Below, piece after piece: positions 31,069 to 39,810 of a stretch of DNA of 64,000 bases. Source of the stretch: Pantoea phytobeneficialis (GTDB lineage Bacteria > Pseudomonadota > Gammaproteobacteria > Enterobacterales > Enterobacteriaceae). The stretch covers positions 1,679,616-1,743,615 of the forward strand of contig NZ_CP024636.1 in the NCBI RefSeq assembly GCF_009728735.1, given 5' to 3'. The notes beneath the pieces are model-generated. The model saw only the letters and a program-made list of their open reading frames with translations, was not told the DNA's origin and made no database searches. A program made the translations under genes and the position numbers. The stretch's first letter is position 1. Every line of letters begins with the position of its first letter.

Positions 31069-32661
31069 CTATCGTTTTGAAGGGGCAGGGAGAGGATGTA
31101 GCGCGCTGGCTTTTCGCGGTAAAGGCGGTGCCGCGGGCTTAAGGCGATTGAGGTAGCCAACGTTGTTGTTACCCCATAAATGTTCGTAGGGCATCCCCGC
31201 CAGCGTTTCGACAATCTCGCGTGCTTCCGGGGTGATACGCTCCGGCACTGGACGCCCGGCATCACGCATCTTCAGCGTCTCTTCACGCAACACGGTGTGG
31301 GTATGCAGATTGAGTTTAAAGCGCAGCGACACCAGAAAACCGCAGGTCAGTACGCAGACGGTGCCGATACTGAGGATCGCCAGAATGGTGTGGCTTACCG
31401 CCGGTACCTGCGTGGTATGCCCGGAAACAAATCCCGCCAGTTGCAACACGATGCCAACCAGCATGACGGCTCCGGCCTGAGAGGCTTTGCGGGTCAGCGT
31501 CATAATGCCGGCAAAGATCCCTTCACGGCGCTGACCGGTGACCACTTCATCCACATCGGCGATATAGGTGTAGGTATTCCAGGGCACATAGTTGATGCCA
31601 CCCCGTCCCAGTCCGGCCAGGCCGGAAATCAGCACCAGCAGCGCCATGTTGTTATTCATGCCGGTGTACCACAGGCCTGCATAGGAGAGGGCGCTCAGGC
31701 CGAACAGTATCACCACCAGACGATACGCCGGTGCCGGTCCCAGGCGGATGCACAGTGGGATCATCGCCATCACCGCGATAAATTGCAGCACCGCCATGGT
31801 GCCCATCAGGCTGGAAGCAATCTGCGCGCTTTGCATTAACACGAATACCACGTACCAGGTGAAGACCGCGTTAAACACGTCCTGCGCGATGTAGCCACCG
31901 AGATACATGCCGAGATGCTGACGGAAGATACGAATGCGCAGCGTCGAACCGAGTTCGATGTAGAGGCGTTTCAGACTTTGCCACAGCGACAGGCCGGATT
32001 TCTCCTGCTCGGCACGCAGGGATTCCGCTGAAAAATCATCCGGGTGGCGCTCCCAGGTAAAGCGCCACACCAGCGTCAGCACCAGGGCGCAAATCACCGC
32101 GAACACCAGGCTGGCATAGAAGAACGACAGCGGATTTTCTTTGCCGAACCAGCCAATCAGGATACCCGGCAGAAACGCCGCCAAAATCGCCGACAGCTGC
32201 GCCAGGGCGATGCGTGCGCCCGAGAAGCGAGTTTTCTGTTTGAAATCATCGGTCATCTCCGGCACCAGCGTTTCGTAGGGCACCAGAATCATGGTGTAGA
32301 CAATATCGAACAACAAATAGGTCAGCAGATACCACCAGAAACTCATGTCGGCGATCCACATCAGGCTATAGCTGAAGACGCAGGGGATACCGAGCATGAT
32401 AAAGAACTTGCGGCGACCAAAGCGTTTACCCAGCCAGGTGGAGCCGAAGTTATCGGTGAGAAAACCCATTAACGGACTGACCAGCGCATCCAGCACGCGC
32501 GCGGCAGCAAAGATAAAGGTGGCTTCGATAGGGGTCAGTCCACAAAACGTGGTGTAGAAATACAGCAGCCAGGCGGCAGTCAGCGCCGTGGTGCCTGCGC
32601 CGAGGAAATCCCCGGAGCCATATGCCAGATAGTGGCCCAAACCAATCTTACGTGAGCGCAT
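31069..32661 (-). CDS. GPH-family sugar:cation symporter (MFS_2), probable rhamnogalacturonide transporter
   Basis: A 530-residue, about 12-segment permease of the glycoside-pentoside-hexuronide family. N-terminal YLAYGSGDFLGAGTTALTAA and PLMGFLTDNFGSTWLGKRFG followed by RRKFFIMLG are typical of the family. The C-terminal 60 residues are hydrophilic and longer than in MelB-like members. The ATG at 32661 was chosen because AGGGAG precedes it and the upstream extension is hydrophilic and atypical. Its pairing with a GH105 hydrolase resembles Dickeya rhiT-rhiN, so uptake of unsaturated rhamnogalacturonides is the likely role. Confidence 0.82.
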   Translation of the reverse strand: MRSRKIGLGHYLAYGSGDFLGAGTTALTAAWLLYFYTTFCGLTPIEATFIFAAARVLDALVSPLMGFLTDNFGSTWLGKRFGRRKFFIMLGIPCVFSYSLMWIADMSFWWYLLTYLLFDIVYTMILVPYETLVPEMTDDFKQKTRFSGARIALAQLSAILAAFLPGILIGWFGKENPLSFFYASLVFAVICALVLTLVWRFTWERHPDDFSAESLRAEQEKSGLSLWQSLKRLYIELGSTLRIRIFRQHLGMYLGGYIAQDVFNAVFTWYVVFVLMQSAQIASSLMGTMAVLQFIAVMAMIPLCIRLGPAPAYRLVVILFGLSALSYAGLWYTGMNNNMALLVLISGLAGLGRGGINYVPWNTYTYIADVDEVVTGQRREGIFAGIMTLTRKASQAGAVMLVGIVLQLAGFVSGHTTQVPAVSHTILAILSIGTVCVLTCGFLVSLRFKLNLHTHTVLREETLKMRDAGRPVPERITPEAREIVETLAGMPYEHLWGNNNVGYLNRLKPAAPPLPRKASALHPLPAPSKR

Positions 32662-32828
32662 TGCAGGTACTCCCTGAGACAAATGTGGTGTACATCCCTC
32701 ATCCTTCCGGACAGCTGGCTCGGATTGGTTAGAAAGTAGAGCGGGAAGCGGTGCTAAACCTTCGCGATTTGGCAAGCTTCCCTGCACAAGTGGCAAAATC
32801 GCAAAGAAACGATGGTGATAAATCTAAT

Positions 32829-32849
32829 TTATAAAACAGCGTTTCATTT
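32829..32849 (-). promoter_or_regulatory. KdgR-like operator upstream of the symporter-GH105 operon
   Basis: The site reads TTATAAAACAG followed by CGTTTCATTT and matches the KdgR consensus (AAATGAAAC, then ATTGTTTCATTT) at 16 of 20 defined positions. KdgR is the IclR-type repressor of pectin catabolism in soft-rot bacteria and relatives. The operator lies 168 bases before the symporter start. Confidence 0.65.
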
Positions 32850-32876
32850 TCGTGGTGGGAAAAATGTCAGAATTGT

Positions 32877-32898
32877 GTCGCGACGCGATTTATTGCGC
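32877..32898 (+). repeat. Degenerate copy of the GCGCGATTTATCGCGC intergenic repeat
   Basis: The 22 bases starting GTCGCGACGCGATTTATTGC differ from the copy at 51471-51492 at about three positions. Single arm only. Confidence 0.6.
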
Positions 32899-33013
32899 GG
32901 AAAAGTGATGTAAACGCAGCCATTTAATGTAAGAAAAGTGGTCCCGAGGTTGAAAGAAACAGAATTCCTCCCGCATACTGCCTGACTAAACTCCAGGTTT
33001 AAGGAAATGCACC

Positions 33014-33364
33014 ATGGCTGAAGAAACCATTTTCAGTAAAATCATCCGTCGCGAAATCCCCGCTGACGTGGTTTATCAGGACGAACTGGTTACCGCCTTC
33101 CGTGATATCGCACCCAAAGCACCTACGCATATTCTGATCATCCCTAACGTGCTGATTCCCACCGCGAATGATGTGCAGGCCGCACACGAGCAGGCATTGG
33201 GGCGCATGATTACCGTCGCAGCGAAAATCGCCCGTGATGAAGGGATCGCCGAAGATGGCTATCGTCTGATCATGAACTGCAACCGTCATGGCGGCCAGGA
33301 GGTTTACCACATTCATATGCATCTGGTCGGCGGCAAACCGCTTGGACCGATGTTGGTTGACTAA
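33014..33364 (+). CDS. hinT: HIT-family purine nucleoside phosphoramidase HinT
   Basis: A 116-residue enzyme with the histidine triad [10 protein letters not shown] (His99, 101, 103). It hydrolyses adenosine phosphoramidates and aminoacyl-adenylates. It starts [20 protein letters not shown] as in E. coli. First gene of the hinT-ycfL-lpoB-thiK-nagZ-ycfP run. Confidence 0.96.
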   Translation: MAEETIFSKIIRREIPADVVYQDELVTAFRDIAPKAPTHILIIPNVLIPTANDVQAAHEQALGRMITVAAKIARDEGIAEDGYRLIMNCNRHGGQEVYHIHMHLVGGKPLGPMLVD

Positions 33365-33383
33365 ACCTCAGGCAGGACTTGCT

Positions 33384-33749
33384 ATGCGTCAATGGCTGAG
33401 CGGCCTGTTATTGCTGACCCTGGCGGGTTGCAGCAGTGATAAGCCGATGATCAATACTTCGCAATCGCTGGTGATGGAATCGTCAGTGCTGTCGGCCGGT
33501 ATCATCACCGATGAGCCGAAGCTGGCGGGTAATGATGGGCAACTGCGCGCTGCCAGCGTGCTTTACAATCAACGCGAAACGCCGGTCACTGTACACTATC
33601 GTTATTATTGGTACGACGATAAGGGGCTGGAAATCACGCCGCGCGAACCGGCGCAAACGCTAACGGTTCCCGCGCATGGCAGCGTGGAAGCCGCATCGCA
33701 AATCGGCAATCTGACCGCCAGCAAGGTGCGTCTCTATCTTTATCTCTGA
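33384..33749 (+). CDS. ycfL: YcfL family lipoprotein
   Basis: A 121-residue predicted lipoprotein with lipobox LAGC at about residues 14-17 (LLLTLAGCSSDKP). The body has the DUF1425 features RAASVLYNQRETPVTVHYRYYWYDDKGLEI. The function is not established. Its fixed place between hinT and lpoB suggests an envelope role. The frame extends upstream into hinT, but the ATG at 33384 follows a ribosome-binding site (CAGGACTTGCT) and places the signal peptide at the N terminus. Confidence 0.88.
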   Translation: MRQWLSGLLLLTLAGCSSDKPMINTSQSLVMESSVLSAGIITDEPKLAGNDGQLRAASVLYNQRETPVTVHYRYYWYDDKGLEITPREPAQTLTVPAHGSVEAASQIGNLTASKVRLYLYL

Positions 33750-33759
33750 GGAGTAATCC

Positions 33760-34356
33760 GTGATTCGCAGTTTACAACGTTCCGGCGCGCTGTTATTTGC
33801 GCTGATGCTGACCGGCTGTGTGATTAAACAGCAAACACCGGCTCCGGTAGAACCGACCCAACCGACGACACCGACTCAGCCTGTTCCGCCGCCAACCCAG
33901 CCGCAACAGCCACCGGAAACGGTGCCACAGCCGCCTAAGTTGAAAACCATCAACTGGAGCGCCAGCGTACAACCGCTGGTGGCCAACATGGTGCAATCAG
34001 CCGGGGTCAATCCGGGCAGCGTGCTGATGGTGGATCGCATCAAGAACAGCACCAATGGCGCGTTGCAGAGCGACAAAGCCACCGATGCTATCCAGAATGC
34101 GCTGGCGAACAACGGCAAGTTTACCCTGGTAACGCCGGAGCAACTGGCGCAAGCGAAACAGGCGCTGGGTTTATCGGCGGACGACAGCCTCAACTCGCGC
34201 AGCAAGGCGATTGGCCTGGCACGTAACGTGAACGCGCAATATGTGTTGTACAGCAACGCCGCGGGTGATGTGAAATCCCCGACGTTACAAATGCAGCTGA
34301 TGTTGGTGCAGACCGGCGAAATTATCTGGTCAGGAAACGGTGTTGCACAGCCCTGA
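33760..34356 (+). CDS. lpoB: Penicillin-binding protein activator LpoB
   Basis: A 198-residue outer-membrane lipoprotein with lipobox LTGC at about residues 16-19, a Pro/Gln/Thr-rich tether (residues 22-55), and a globular domain containing SVLMVDRIKNSTNGALQSDK and NGKFTLVTPEQL. It reaches through the peptidoglycan to activate PBP1B. The start is GTG at 33760 with GAGGAG upstream. It overlaps thiK by 17 bases. Confidence 0.94.
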   Translation: MIRSLQRSGALLFALMLTGCVIKQQTPAPVEPTQPTTPTQPVPPPTQPQQPPETVPQPPKLKTINWSASVQPLVANMVQSAGVNPGSVLMVDRIKNSTNGALQSDKATDAIQNALANNGKFTLVTPEQLAQAKQALGLSADDSLNSRSKAIGLARNVNAQYVLYSNAAGDVKSPTLQMQLMLVQTGEIIWSGNGVAQP

Positions 34357-35158
34357 TATTCAGCTGAATTATCTGATTGAACAACAATGGCCGACGGCGC
34401 AAGCTGGCGGTCATTTTTTCACGTTGCCAGGTCTGAGTGGACAGAGTGTACGCATCGATAGTGGGCAGGGTTCATTGCTGGCGCGGCGCGCACCTGGCTC
34501 ACCGATTCCCTTTGTCGACCGTCAGCGTGAATATCGTCTGCTGAACAAACTCCAGGCCTCCCAACTGGCACCTCGCCCCCTGGGCTGGCGCGAGCCCTGG
34601 CTGCTGTTGCCGTGGATAACGGGAGAGGTGTTGTCAGACGCCGAATTCAGCCAACAGCGTGAGGCGGTGGTGGCGTTACTGCAACGTCTGCATCAACAGC
34701 CGCTGACCGGCTATCGGCTCTCCCTTACGCCGCTGTTGCAGCGTTACTGGCAGCTTTGTCAGCAGAAACACTGGCGCTGGCAGCGGCGATTGCAGCGGTT
34801 GGCGAAAGTGGGTGAGCCGCGTCCATTACGTCTGGCTCCCATCCATATGGATGTTCACGCCGGGAACCTGATCATGACCGATGCGGGACTGCGTCTGATT
34901 GACTGGGAGTATGCGGCCGACGGGGACGTCGCGCTGGAACTCGCGGCAATTTGCGCGGTCAATCCAGCACAGCAACAGGAATGGATCGCGACTTATGCCG
35001 AGGCGACGCAGCTGATTCCCGCCGTATTGCAGCGGCAAATTCAGCAATGGCAGCCGTGGCTACAGGTGTTGATGGCCAGTTGGTACCAACTCCGCGCCGA
35101 GCAGAGCCAGGATGACACGCTGGAGCAACTGGCGCGTGCCAGCTGGCAAGACCTTTGA
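34340..35158 (+). CDS. thiK: Thiamine kinase ThiK
   Basis: A 272-residue kinase of the APH/choline kinase fold. The catalytic HxDxxxxN-like loop is IHMDVHAGNLIMTD, followed by the DFG-equivalent RLIDWEYAADGD. It phosphorylates thiamine in the salvage pathway. It begins with GTG inside lpoB, preceded by AGGAAA. Similarity to E. coli is moderate outside these motifs. Confidence 0.9.
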   Translation: MLHSPDIQLNYLIEQQWPTAQAGGHFFTLPGLSGQSVRIDSGQGSLLARRAPGSPIPFVDRQREYRLLNKLQASQLAPRPLGWREPWLLLPWITGEVLSDAEFSQQREAVVALLQRLHQQPLTGYRLSLTPLLQRYWQLCQQKHWRWQRRLQRLAKVGEPRPLRLAPIHMDVHAGNLIMTDAGLRLIDWEYAADGDVALELAAICAVNPAQQQEWIATYAEATQLIPAVLQRQIQQWQPWLQVLMASWYQLRAEQSQDDTLEQLARASWQDL

Positions 35159-35173
35159 TTTTACAGGATTGAT

Positions 35174-36220
35174 ATGATGACGATGAATACCCCCGGACCA
35201 CTGATGCTCGACGTCGAAAGCTATGAGCTTGACGCCGAGGAGCGGGAAATTTTGCAACATCCGTTGGTAGGTGGCCTGATTCTGTTTGCCCGCAACTATC
35301 ATGACCCGGCGCAGTTGGCTGAACTGGTGCGGCAGATTCGTGCGGCATCGCATAGCCGCCTGGTGGTCGCGGTGGATCAGGAAGGTGGGCGGGTACAACG
35401 TTTCCGTGAAGGATTCACCACGTTACCGGCGATGCAGTCGTTCGCGGCGTTGCATGATCTGCCGACCGCAGGAGACGTGGCGCAGCAGGCAGGCTGGCAA
35501 ATGGCGGCGGAGATGATTGCGCTGGATATCGACATCAGCTTTGCTCCGGTGCTGGATATTGGTCATATCAGCGCGGCGATTGGCGATCGTTCGTTCCATG
35601 CCGATCCGCACATCGCTTTACAAGTGGCGCGTCGCTTTATCGCGGGCATGCATGAAGCGGGTATGAAAACCACCGGCAAACATTTTCCCGGACACGGTGC
35701 GGTGAGCGCCGATTCGCATAAAGAGACGCCACGCGATCCGCGTGATGCCGGCACCCTGCGTCAGCATGATATGGCGATCTTCCAGCAACTGATTGACGAG
35801 CGTGCGTTAGATGCGGTGATGCCCGCCCACGTTATCTATACTGAGGTGGACCCGTTACCTGCCAGCGGTTCGCCTTACTGGTTGAAAACCGTGTTGCGTG
35901 AGGAGCTGGGCTTCGACGGGGTGATTTTCTCCGATGATTTGTCGATGGAAGGTGCCGCCGTCATGGGTAGCTACGCTGAACGCGCGCAACAGTCGCTGAA
36001 CGCCGGATGTGACATGATTCTGGTATGTAACCATCGTCAGGGGGCGATCAGCGTGCTGGATAATTTGATCCCGATCGGGGCGACGCGGGTGGCGCAGTTA
36101 TACCATCAGGGACGATTCACGCGCGATATGCTACAGGCGAGCACGCGCTGGCAGCAGAATCAGCGCCAGCTCAGTGAGCTGCAACACCGCTGGCTGGCAC
36201 ACAAAGCGTCGGGCAGATAA
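35174..36220 (+). CDS. nagZ: Beta-N-acetylglucosaminidase NagZ
   Basis: A 348-residue GH3 enzyme of cytosolic peptidoglycan recycling. It removes GlcNAc from GlcNAc-anhydroMurNAc peptides. Motifs: [18 protein letters not shown], the catalytic His loop [18 protein letters not shown], and the nucleophile Asp in [10 protein letters not shown]. Two adjacent ATGs (35174, 35177) are possible. Both are slightly longer than the E. coli 341-residue form. Confidence 0.95.
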   Translation: MMTMNTPGPLMLDVESYELDAEEREILQHPLVGGLILFARNYHDPAQLAELVRQIRAASHSRLVVAVDQEGGRVQRFREGFTTLPAMQSFAALHDLPTAGDVAQQAGWQMAAEMIALDIDISFAPVLDIGHISAAIGDRSFHADPHIALQVARRFIAGMHEAGMKTTGKHFPGHGAVSADSHKETPRDPRDAGTLRQHDMAIFQQLIDERALDAVMPAHVIYTEVDPLPASGSPYWLKTVLREELGFDGVIFSDDLSMEGAAVMGSYAERAQQSLNAGCDMILVCNHRQGAISVLDNLIPIGATRVAQLYHQGRFTRDMLQASTRWQQNQRQLSELQHRWLAHKASGR

Positions 36221-36259
36221 CGGCCGCTGCCCGGAACGTTCACCACGCTGAGGATAATC

Positions 36260-36802
36260 ATGATCATCTATTTGCACGGTTTCGATTCCAACAGTCCGGG
36301 CAACCATGAAAAGGTGCTGCAATTGCAGTTTATTGACCCGGACGTCAGGCTGATCAGTTACAGCACCCGCCACCCAAAACACGATATGCAGTTTTTGCTG
36401 AAAGAGTGTGACAAGCTGCTGCATCAGGCTGCCGATGATCGGCCGCTGATTTGTGGTGTCGGCTTGGGGGGGTATTGGGCCGAACGTATCGGCTTTCTGT
36501 GTGGCATTCGCCAGGTGATCTTTAATCCTAACCTGTTCCCGGAAGAGAATATGGAGGGCAAGATCGATCGCCCGGAAGAGTACGCCGATATCGCCACCAA
36601 ATGCGTCAACAATTTTCGCGAGAAGAACCGCGATCACTGCCTCGCCATTTTATCACGCCATGATGAAGCGCTGGATAATCAACGCAGTGCCGCACAGCTG
36701 CATCACTTCTATGAAATTGTCTGGGACGAAGAAGCCAGCCATAAATTCAGGAACATCGCACCGCATCTTCAACGCATCAAAGCCTTCAAAACCTTGGTTT
36801 AA
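36260..36802 (+). CDS. ycfP: YcfP/YqiA-type alpha/beta-hydrolase-fold protein
   Basis: A 180-residue protein starting [20 protein letters not shown], with [16 protein letters not shown] in place of the usual GxSxG nucleophile elbow (Gly at the Ser position). It is the UPF0227/YcfP type. The biochemical role is unknown. It follows nagZ by 39 bases. Confidence 0.9.
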   Translation: MIIYLHGFDSNSPGNHEKVLQLQFIDPDVRLISYSTRHPKHDMQFLLKECDKLLHQAADDRPLICGVGLGGYWAERIGFLCGIRQVIFNPNLFPEENMEGKIDRPEEYADIATKCVNNFREKNRDHCLAILSRHDEALDNQRSAAQLHHFYEIVWDEEASHKFRNIAPHLQRIKAFKTLV

Positions 36803-36866
36803 TCCTGCCTGCGCCGTGTGATGCGGCGCAATGTTTGTGTAACATTCTGATAATGCCGCTGAAAGA

Positions 36867-36880
36867 TTGATGTACATCAA
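36867..36880 (+). promoter_or_regulatory. FNR box upstream of ndh
   Basis: TTGATGTACATCAA is a perfect match to the FNR consensus TTGAT-N4-ATCAA. FNR represses ndh without oxygen in E. coli. A weak promoter (TTGTTG at 36883, CATGAT near 36906) lies just downstream, so the box would sit around -45. Confidence 0.82.
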
Positions 36881-37015
36881 TTTTGTTGTGATATCCCGAT
36901 CCCGCCATGATATTCTGCCCTCAGCTCGCGATTTAATTTCGCCAACCCTATGTTTATTAAGGTTTTTTATTAACCATTAATTAACTTTTGGTTTACAACT
37001 TTGAGGGGGTCTTTG

Positions 37016-38320
37016 TTGACTACATCTATGAAAAAAATTGTGATTGTCGGCGGTGGTGCCGGCGGCTTAGAGCTGGCCACCCAGCTCGGACACAAGCTGG
37101 GCCGGAAAAAGAAAGCTGAGGTGATTCTGGTTGATCGTAACCACAGCCATCTGTGGAAACCGCTGCTGCATGAAGTCGCTACCGGTTCACTGGATGAAGG
37201 TATTGATGCGCTGAGCTATCTGGCCCACGCACGTAATCACGGTTTTCAGTTCCAGTTGGGGTCCCTGACGCAGATCAACCGTGAGAACAAAACCATCGAG
37301 CTGGCAGAGATTCTCGATGCGGAAGGTGAAGTGTTGGTGCCGCAGCGTGAGTTGGCCTATGACACGCTGGTGATGGCGCTGGGCAGTACCTCGAATGATT
37401 TCGGCACTCCGGGTGTGAAAGATCACTGCATTTTCCTCGACAACCCACATCAGGCGCGTCGTTTCCATAACGAAATGCTCAACCTGTTCCTGAAATTCTC
37501 GGCCAGCGAAGGCCGCCTGGATAAAGTGAACATCGCCATTGTCGGCGCCGGTGCGACCGGCGTTGAGCTGTCAGCGGAACTGCATAATGCGGTGAAACAG
37601 TTGCACAGCTACGGCTACAAAGGTCTGGATAGCTCCGCGCTGAATGTCACGCTGGTGGAAGCCGGTGAGCGTATTTTGCCTGCGCTGCCGCCACGTATTT
37701 CTGCCGCGGCGCATCAGGAGTTGACCAAACTCGGCGTGCGCGTGCTGACGCAAACCATGGTCACCAGCGCCGCAGCCAACGGCCTGAACACCAAAGGTGG
37801 CGAGTTTATCGAAGCCGACCTGATGGTGTGGGCGGCCGGTATCAAGGCACCTGATTTCATGAAAGAGATCGGCGGGCTGGAAACCAACCGCATCAACCAA
37901 CTGGTGGTGAAGGACACGTTGCAGACCACCCTGGATGATGACATCTATGCCATCGGCGACTGCGCCTCCTGTGCGCTGCCGTCTGGTGGTTTCGTGCCGC
38001 CGCGTGCGCAGTCTGCTCATCAGATGGCCTCGCGCGCGCTGGAGAACATCCTGGCGCAGATGAAGGGCAAGCCGCTGAAAGCCTATGTCTATAAAGATCA
38101 CGGCTCGCTGGTGTCGCTGTCGCGCTTCAGTACCGTCGGCAGCCTGATGGGCAACCTGATGCGTGGTTCGATGATGGTCGAAGGGCGTATCGCCCGTTTC
38201 GTCTACATTTCTCTGTATCGTATGCACCAGATCGCCCTGCACGGTTACTTCAAAACGGGCCTGATGATGTTGGTCGGTAGCCTGAACCGCGTGCTGCGTC
38301 CTCGCCTCAAGCTGCACTAA
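37016..38320 (+). CDS. ndh: NADH:quinone oxidoreductase type II
   Basis: A 434-residue membrane-associated flavoprotein that oxidises NADH without pumping protons. It has the FAD motif [18 protein letters not shown], the NADH-binding [20 protein letters not shown], and YAIGDCASC. The C-terminal amphipathic part is rich in Arg/Met/Leu. The TTG at 37016 (MTTSMKKIV) follows GAGGGGGT and gives the same length and start codon as E. coli ndh. An ATG at 37028 is the alternative. Confidence 0.95.
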   Translation: MTTSMKKIVIVGGGAGGLELATQLGHKLGRKKKAEVILVDRNHSHLWKPLLHEVATGSLDEGIDALSYLAHARNHGFQFQLGSLTQINRENKTIELAEILDAEGEVLVPQRELAYDTLVMALGSTSNDFGTPGVKDHCIFLDNPHQARRFHNEMLNLFLKFSASEGRLDKVNIAIVGAGATGVELSAELHNAVKQLHSYGYKGLDSSALNVTLVEAGERILPALPPRISAAAHQELTKLGVRVLTQTMVTSAAANGLNTKGGEFIEADLMVWAAGIKAPDFMKEIGGLETNRINQLVVKDTLQTTLDDDIYAIGDCASCALPSGGFVPPRAQSAHQMASRALENILAQMKGKPLKAYVYKDHGSLVSLSRFSTVGSLMGNLMRGSMMVEGRIARFVYISLYRMHQIALHGYFKTGLMMLVGSLNRVLRPRLKLH

Positions 38321-38327
38321 GCCATTC

Positions 38328-38347
38328 CGGGCGGTTTCAGCCGCCCG
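38328..38347 (+). terminator. Hairpin after ndh
   Basis: CGGGCGG-TTTCAG-CCGCCCG follows the ndh stop by 7 bases. No T run follows, so termination strength is uncertain. Confidence 0.5.
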
Positions 38348-38603
38348 AATCTGCTAACTGATTGAAAACGTTCAGACCGGCCCGCAGCGCCGTCTGGCGT
38401 TTTTCTGAACTAAGAACTCTCCGAAAAGCTGGCCCTGACGGCCCGGCGCTGCGTTTCCTCCATTAATCTGATGTTGCAAAATCGGGCCATCTGTAAAACT
38501 TATCTCACAGACACGGCGCGTCGCGCACGCCGGTTATGTCCCGGCTACACAGGATGCTGTGAGTTTCAGGATTGCGCGGTAACAACTTCAGGAGGACATT
38601 CCT

Positions 38604-39146
38604 GTGAACAAATCAATGTTAGCGGGTATCGGTATTGGCGTAGCGGCCGCATTAGGGGTTGCTGCAGTTGCCAGCATGGATGTCTTTGACCGTGGCCCGC
38701 AATACGCTCAGGTTCTCTCCGCAACACCGATTAAAGAGAGTATCAAGCAACCGCGACAGGAGTGTCGCAATGTGACATCAACCCATCGCCGTCCGGTGCA
38801 GGATGAGAATCGTTTGACCGGTTCCGTATTGGGTGCGGTGGCTGGCGGTGTGCTGGGTCACCAGTTCGGTGGTGGACGCGGCAGGGATGTGGCGACAGTC
38901 GCAGGCGCACTGGCGGGTGGCTACGCCGGTAATCAGGTACAGGCAGGTATGCAGGAACGTGATACCTACACCACTTCAGAACAACGTTGCAAAACGGTGT
39001 ATGACAAACAGGAAAAAATGCTGGGTTATGACGTGACCTATAAAATAGGCGACCAGCAGGGCAAAATCCGTATGGAAAAAGACCCTGGCACCCGCATTCC
39101 GCTTGACCGTAATGGTCAGTTGATCCTGAATTCAAATCAGGCCTGA
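38604..39146 (+). CDS. ycfJ: Glycine-zipper protein YcfJ
   Basis: A 180-residue envelope protein. It has an N-terminal hydrophobic segment (MLAGIGIGVAAALGVAAVAS) and a glycine-zipper region (GSVLGAVAGGVLGHQFGGGR, then GALAGGYAGNQV). The C-terminal part contains a Cys pair (ECRNV, QRCKTVYD) and ends IPLDRNGQLIL. Function is not established. Start is GTG at 38604 with AGGAGG upstream. A strong terminator follows at 39168. Confidence 0.9.
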   Translation: MNKSMLAGIGIGVAAALGVAAVASMDVFDRGPQYAQVLSATPIKESIKQPRQECRNVTSTHRRPVQDENRLTGSVLGAVAGGVLGHQFGGGRGRDVATVAGALAGGYAGNQVQAGMQERDTYTTSEQRCKTVYDKQEKMLGYDVTYKIGDQQGKIRMEKDPGTRIPLDRNGQLILNSNQA

Positions 39147-39167
39147 TTGGGCAAAGACACATCACAG

Positions 39168-39196
39168 CAGGGGGCGATCCTCAGGGATCGCCCCCT
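39168..39196 (+). terminator. Terminator after ycfJ
   Basis: AGGGGGCGATCC and GGATCGCCCCCT form a long stem around a 3-4-base loop, about 20 bases after the ycfJ stop. It marks the end of the conserved block before the microcin locus. Confidence 0.8.
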
Positions 39197-39238
39197 AATC
39201 ATTTCTGGCATATATCGCGCGGATTTTTATAAAAAATA

Positions 39239-39260
39239 GCGCGATAAATCGCGACGATAC
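39239..39260 (+). repeat. Copy of the GCGCGATTTATCGCGC intergenic repeat near the microcin locus
   Basis: The 22 bases GCGCGATAAATCGCG plus ACGATAC differ from the 12074-12095 arm at two positions. They lie at the junction between the ycfJ block and the microcin genes. Confidence 0.65.
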
Positions 39261-39290
39261 AAATTAAAGTCATTTTTCATGGCTAATTAT

Positions 39291-39308
39291 CGCCTCATCC
39301 CTGAGGCG
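39291..39308 (-). terminator. Candidate terminator of the microcin precursor gene
   Basis: CGCCTCA-TCCC-TGAGGCG, a 7-base-pair stem 27 bases after the precursor stop on the minus strand. It is followed by A/T-rich sequence without a clean T run. Confidence 0.45.
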
Positions 39309-39334
39309 CTACAGATATATGAAAACTACAACCA

Positions 39335-39550
39335 TCAAATACCTGAGTTATTGGTTAACCCACTCAATGCTGAGCCAAGGCCACTCACCACGCCACCGAC
39401 GGTCGATAGTACCGAACCGAGTAAGCCCGTGACAGTTGAGGTGAGGTTACCCACGACTCCGCTCACATCCGCGACACCGGGAAGTGATACCGCGCCGCCG
39501 CTAACCTGTGAAATTTCCTGCTCAGAGAGTTCACGCATTGATTCATTCAT
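39335..39550 (-). CDS. Class II microcin-like precursor with double-glycine leader
   Basis: A 71-residue peptide. Residues 1-19 (MNESMRELSEQEISQVSGG) form a leader like that of microcin V (MRTLTLNELDSVSGG), ending in Gly-Gly. The predicted mature part has 52 residues, from AVSLPGVADVSGVV to LTNNSGI: 11 Gly, 10 Val, 9 Ser, 8 Leu, 5 Thr, one Asp, and no Cys, aromatic, Lys, Arg or His. The ATG at 39550 follows GGAG by 7 bases. In-frame ATGs at 39571 and 39538 are alternatives, and the latter gives an exact 15-residue leader. The peptide resembles a membrane-inserting glycine-zipper helix. The exporter genes lie just upstream on the same strand. Activity is inferred; I do not recognise the mature sequence. 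Confidence 0.75.
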   Translation of the reverse strand: MNESMRELSEQEISQVSGGAVSLPGVADVSGVVGNLTSTVTGLLGSVLSTVGGVVSGLGSALSGLTNNSGI

Positions 39551-39810
39551 AGTTGGACTCCAGATTATCAAAAAATGGTTGACTGGATGATAACGATATT
39601 TGAATCGGGCCTTGTTTTTTGAAAGCCCTTATTCAGGATAGACGGCATTGGATGAATGAAAAGAATATTTTTGAAAAATAATTGGCCCTAAAAAAGAAAG
39701 TTATTTTTACTGGCGAAAATAAGTCTCCGGTATTTTTCCGGATTATTTTATATAACCATCAATACGGAAAAGAATAATTCCGTAATAAACTCAGTTCTGT
39801 CCTAAATAGG
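39551..39810. promoter_or_regulatory. A/T-rich region between exporter gene and microcin precursor
   Basis: 260 non-coding bases, clearly richer in A/T than the rest of the window. A short hairpin (TCCGG-N7-CCGGA, near 39726) lies 70-90 bases after the exporter stop, and a GGGC/GCCC hairpin lies nearer the precursor. It probably holds a separate promoter or long leader for the precursor, but no convincing -35/-10 pair was identified. No frame longer than about 20 codons. Confidence 0.5.

Larger units (their letters stand above)
32662..33013. promoter_or_regulatory. Divergent intergenic region between the GPH symporter and hinT
   Basis: This 352-base non-coding stretch contains the KdgR-like operator at 32829-32849 and one degenerate copy of the intergenic palindromic repeat at 32877-32898. 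AAGGAAATGCACC is the hinT ribosome-binding region. No protein-coding frame with recognisable features was seen. Confidence 0.7.

Noticed and set aside
38471..38689. Rightward 72-codon frame before ycfJ
   Set aside because: It runs into ycfJ in another frame and lacks a ribosome-binding site. The region otherwise looks non-coding.
39279..39590. Rightward open frame of 103 codons antisense to the microcin precursor
   Set aside because: Its Pro/Thr-rich translation mirrors the Gly/Ser/Val codons of the precursor on the other strand. It has no ribosome-binding site or family features.
39651..39810. Possible second double-glycine peptide gene in the spacer
   Set aside because: All frames on both strands stop within about 20 codons, and no leader-like LSEQEI...GG pattern is present.
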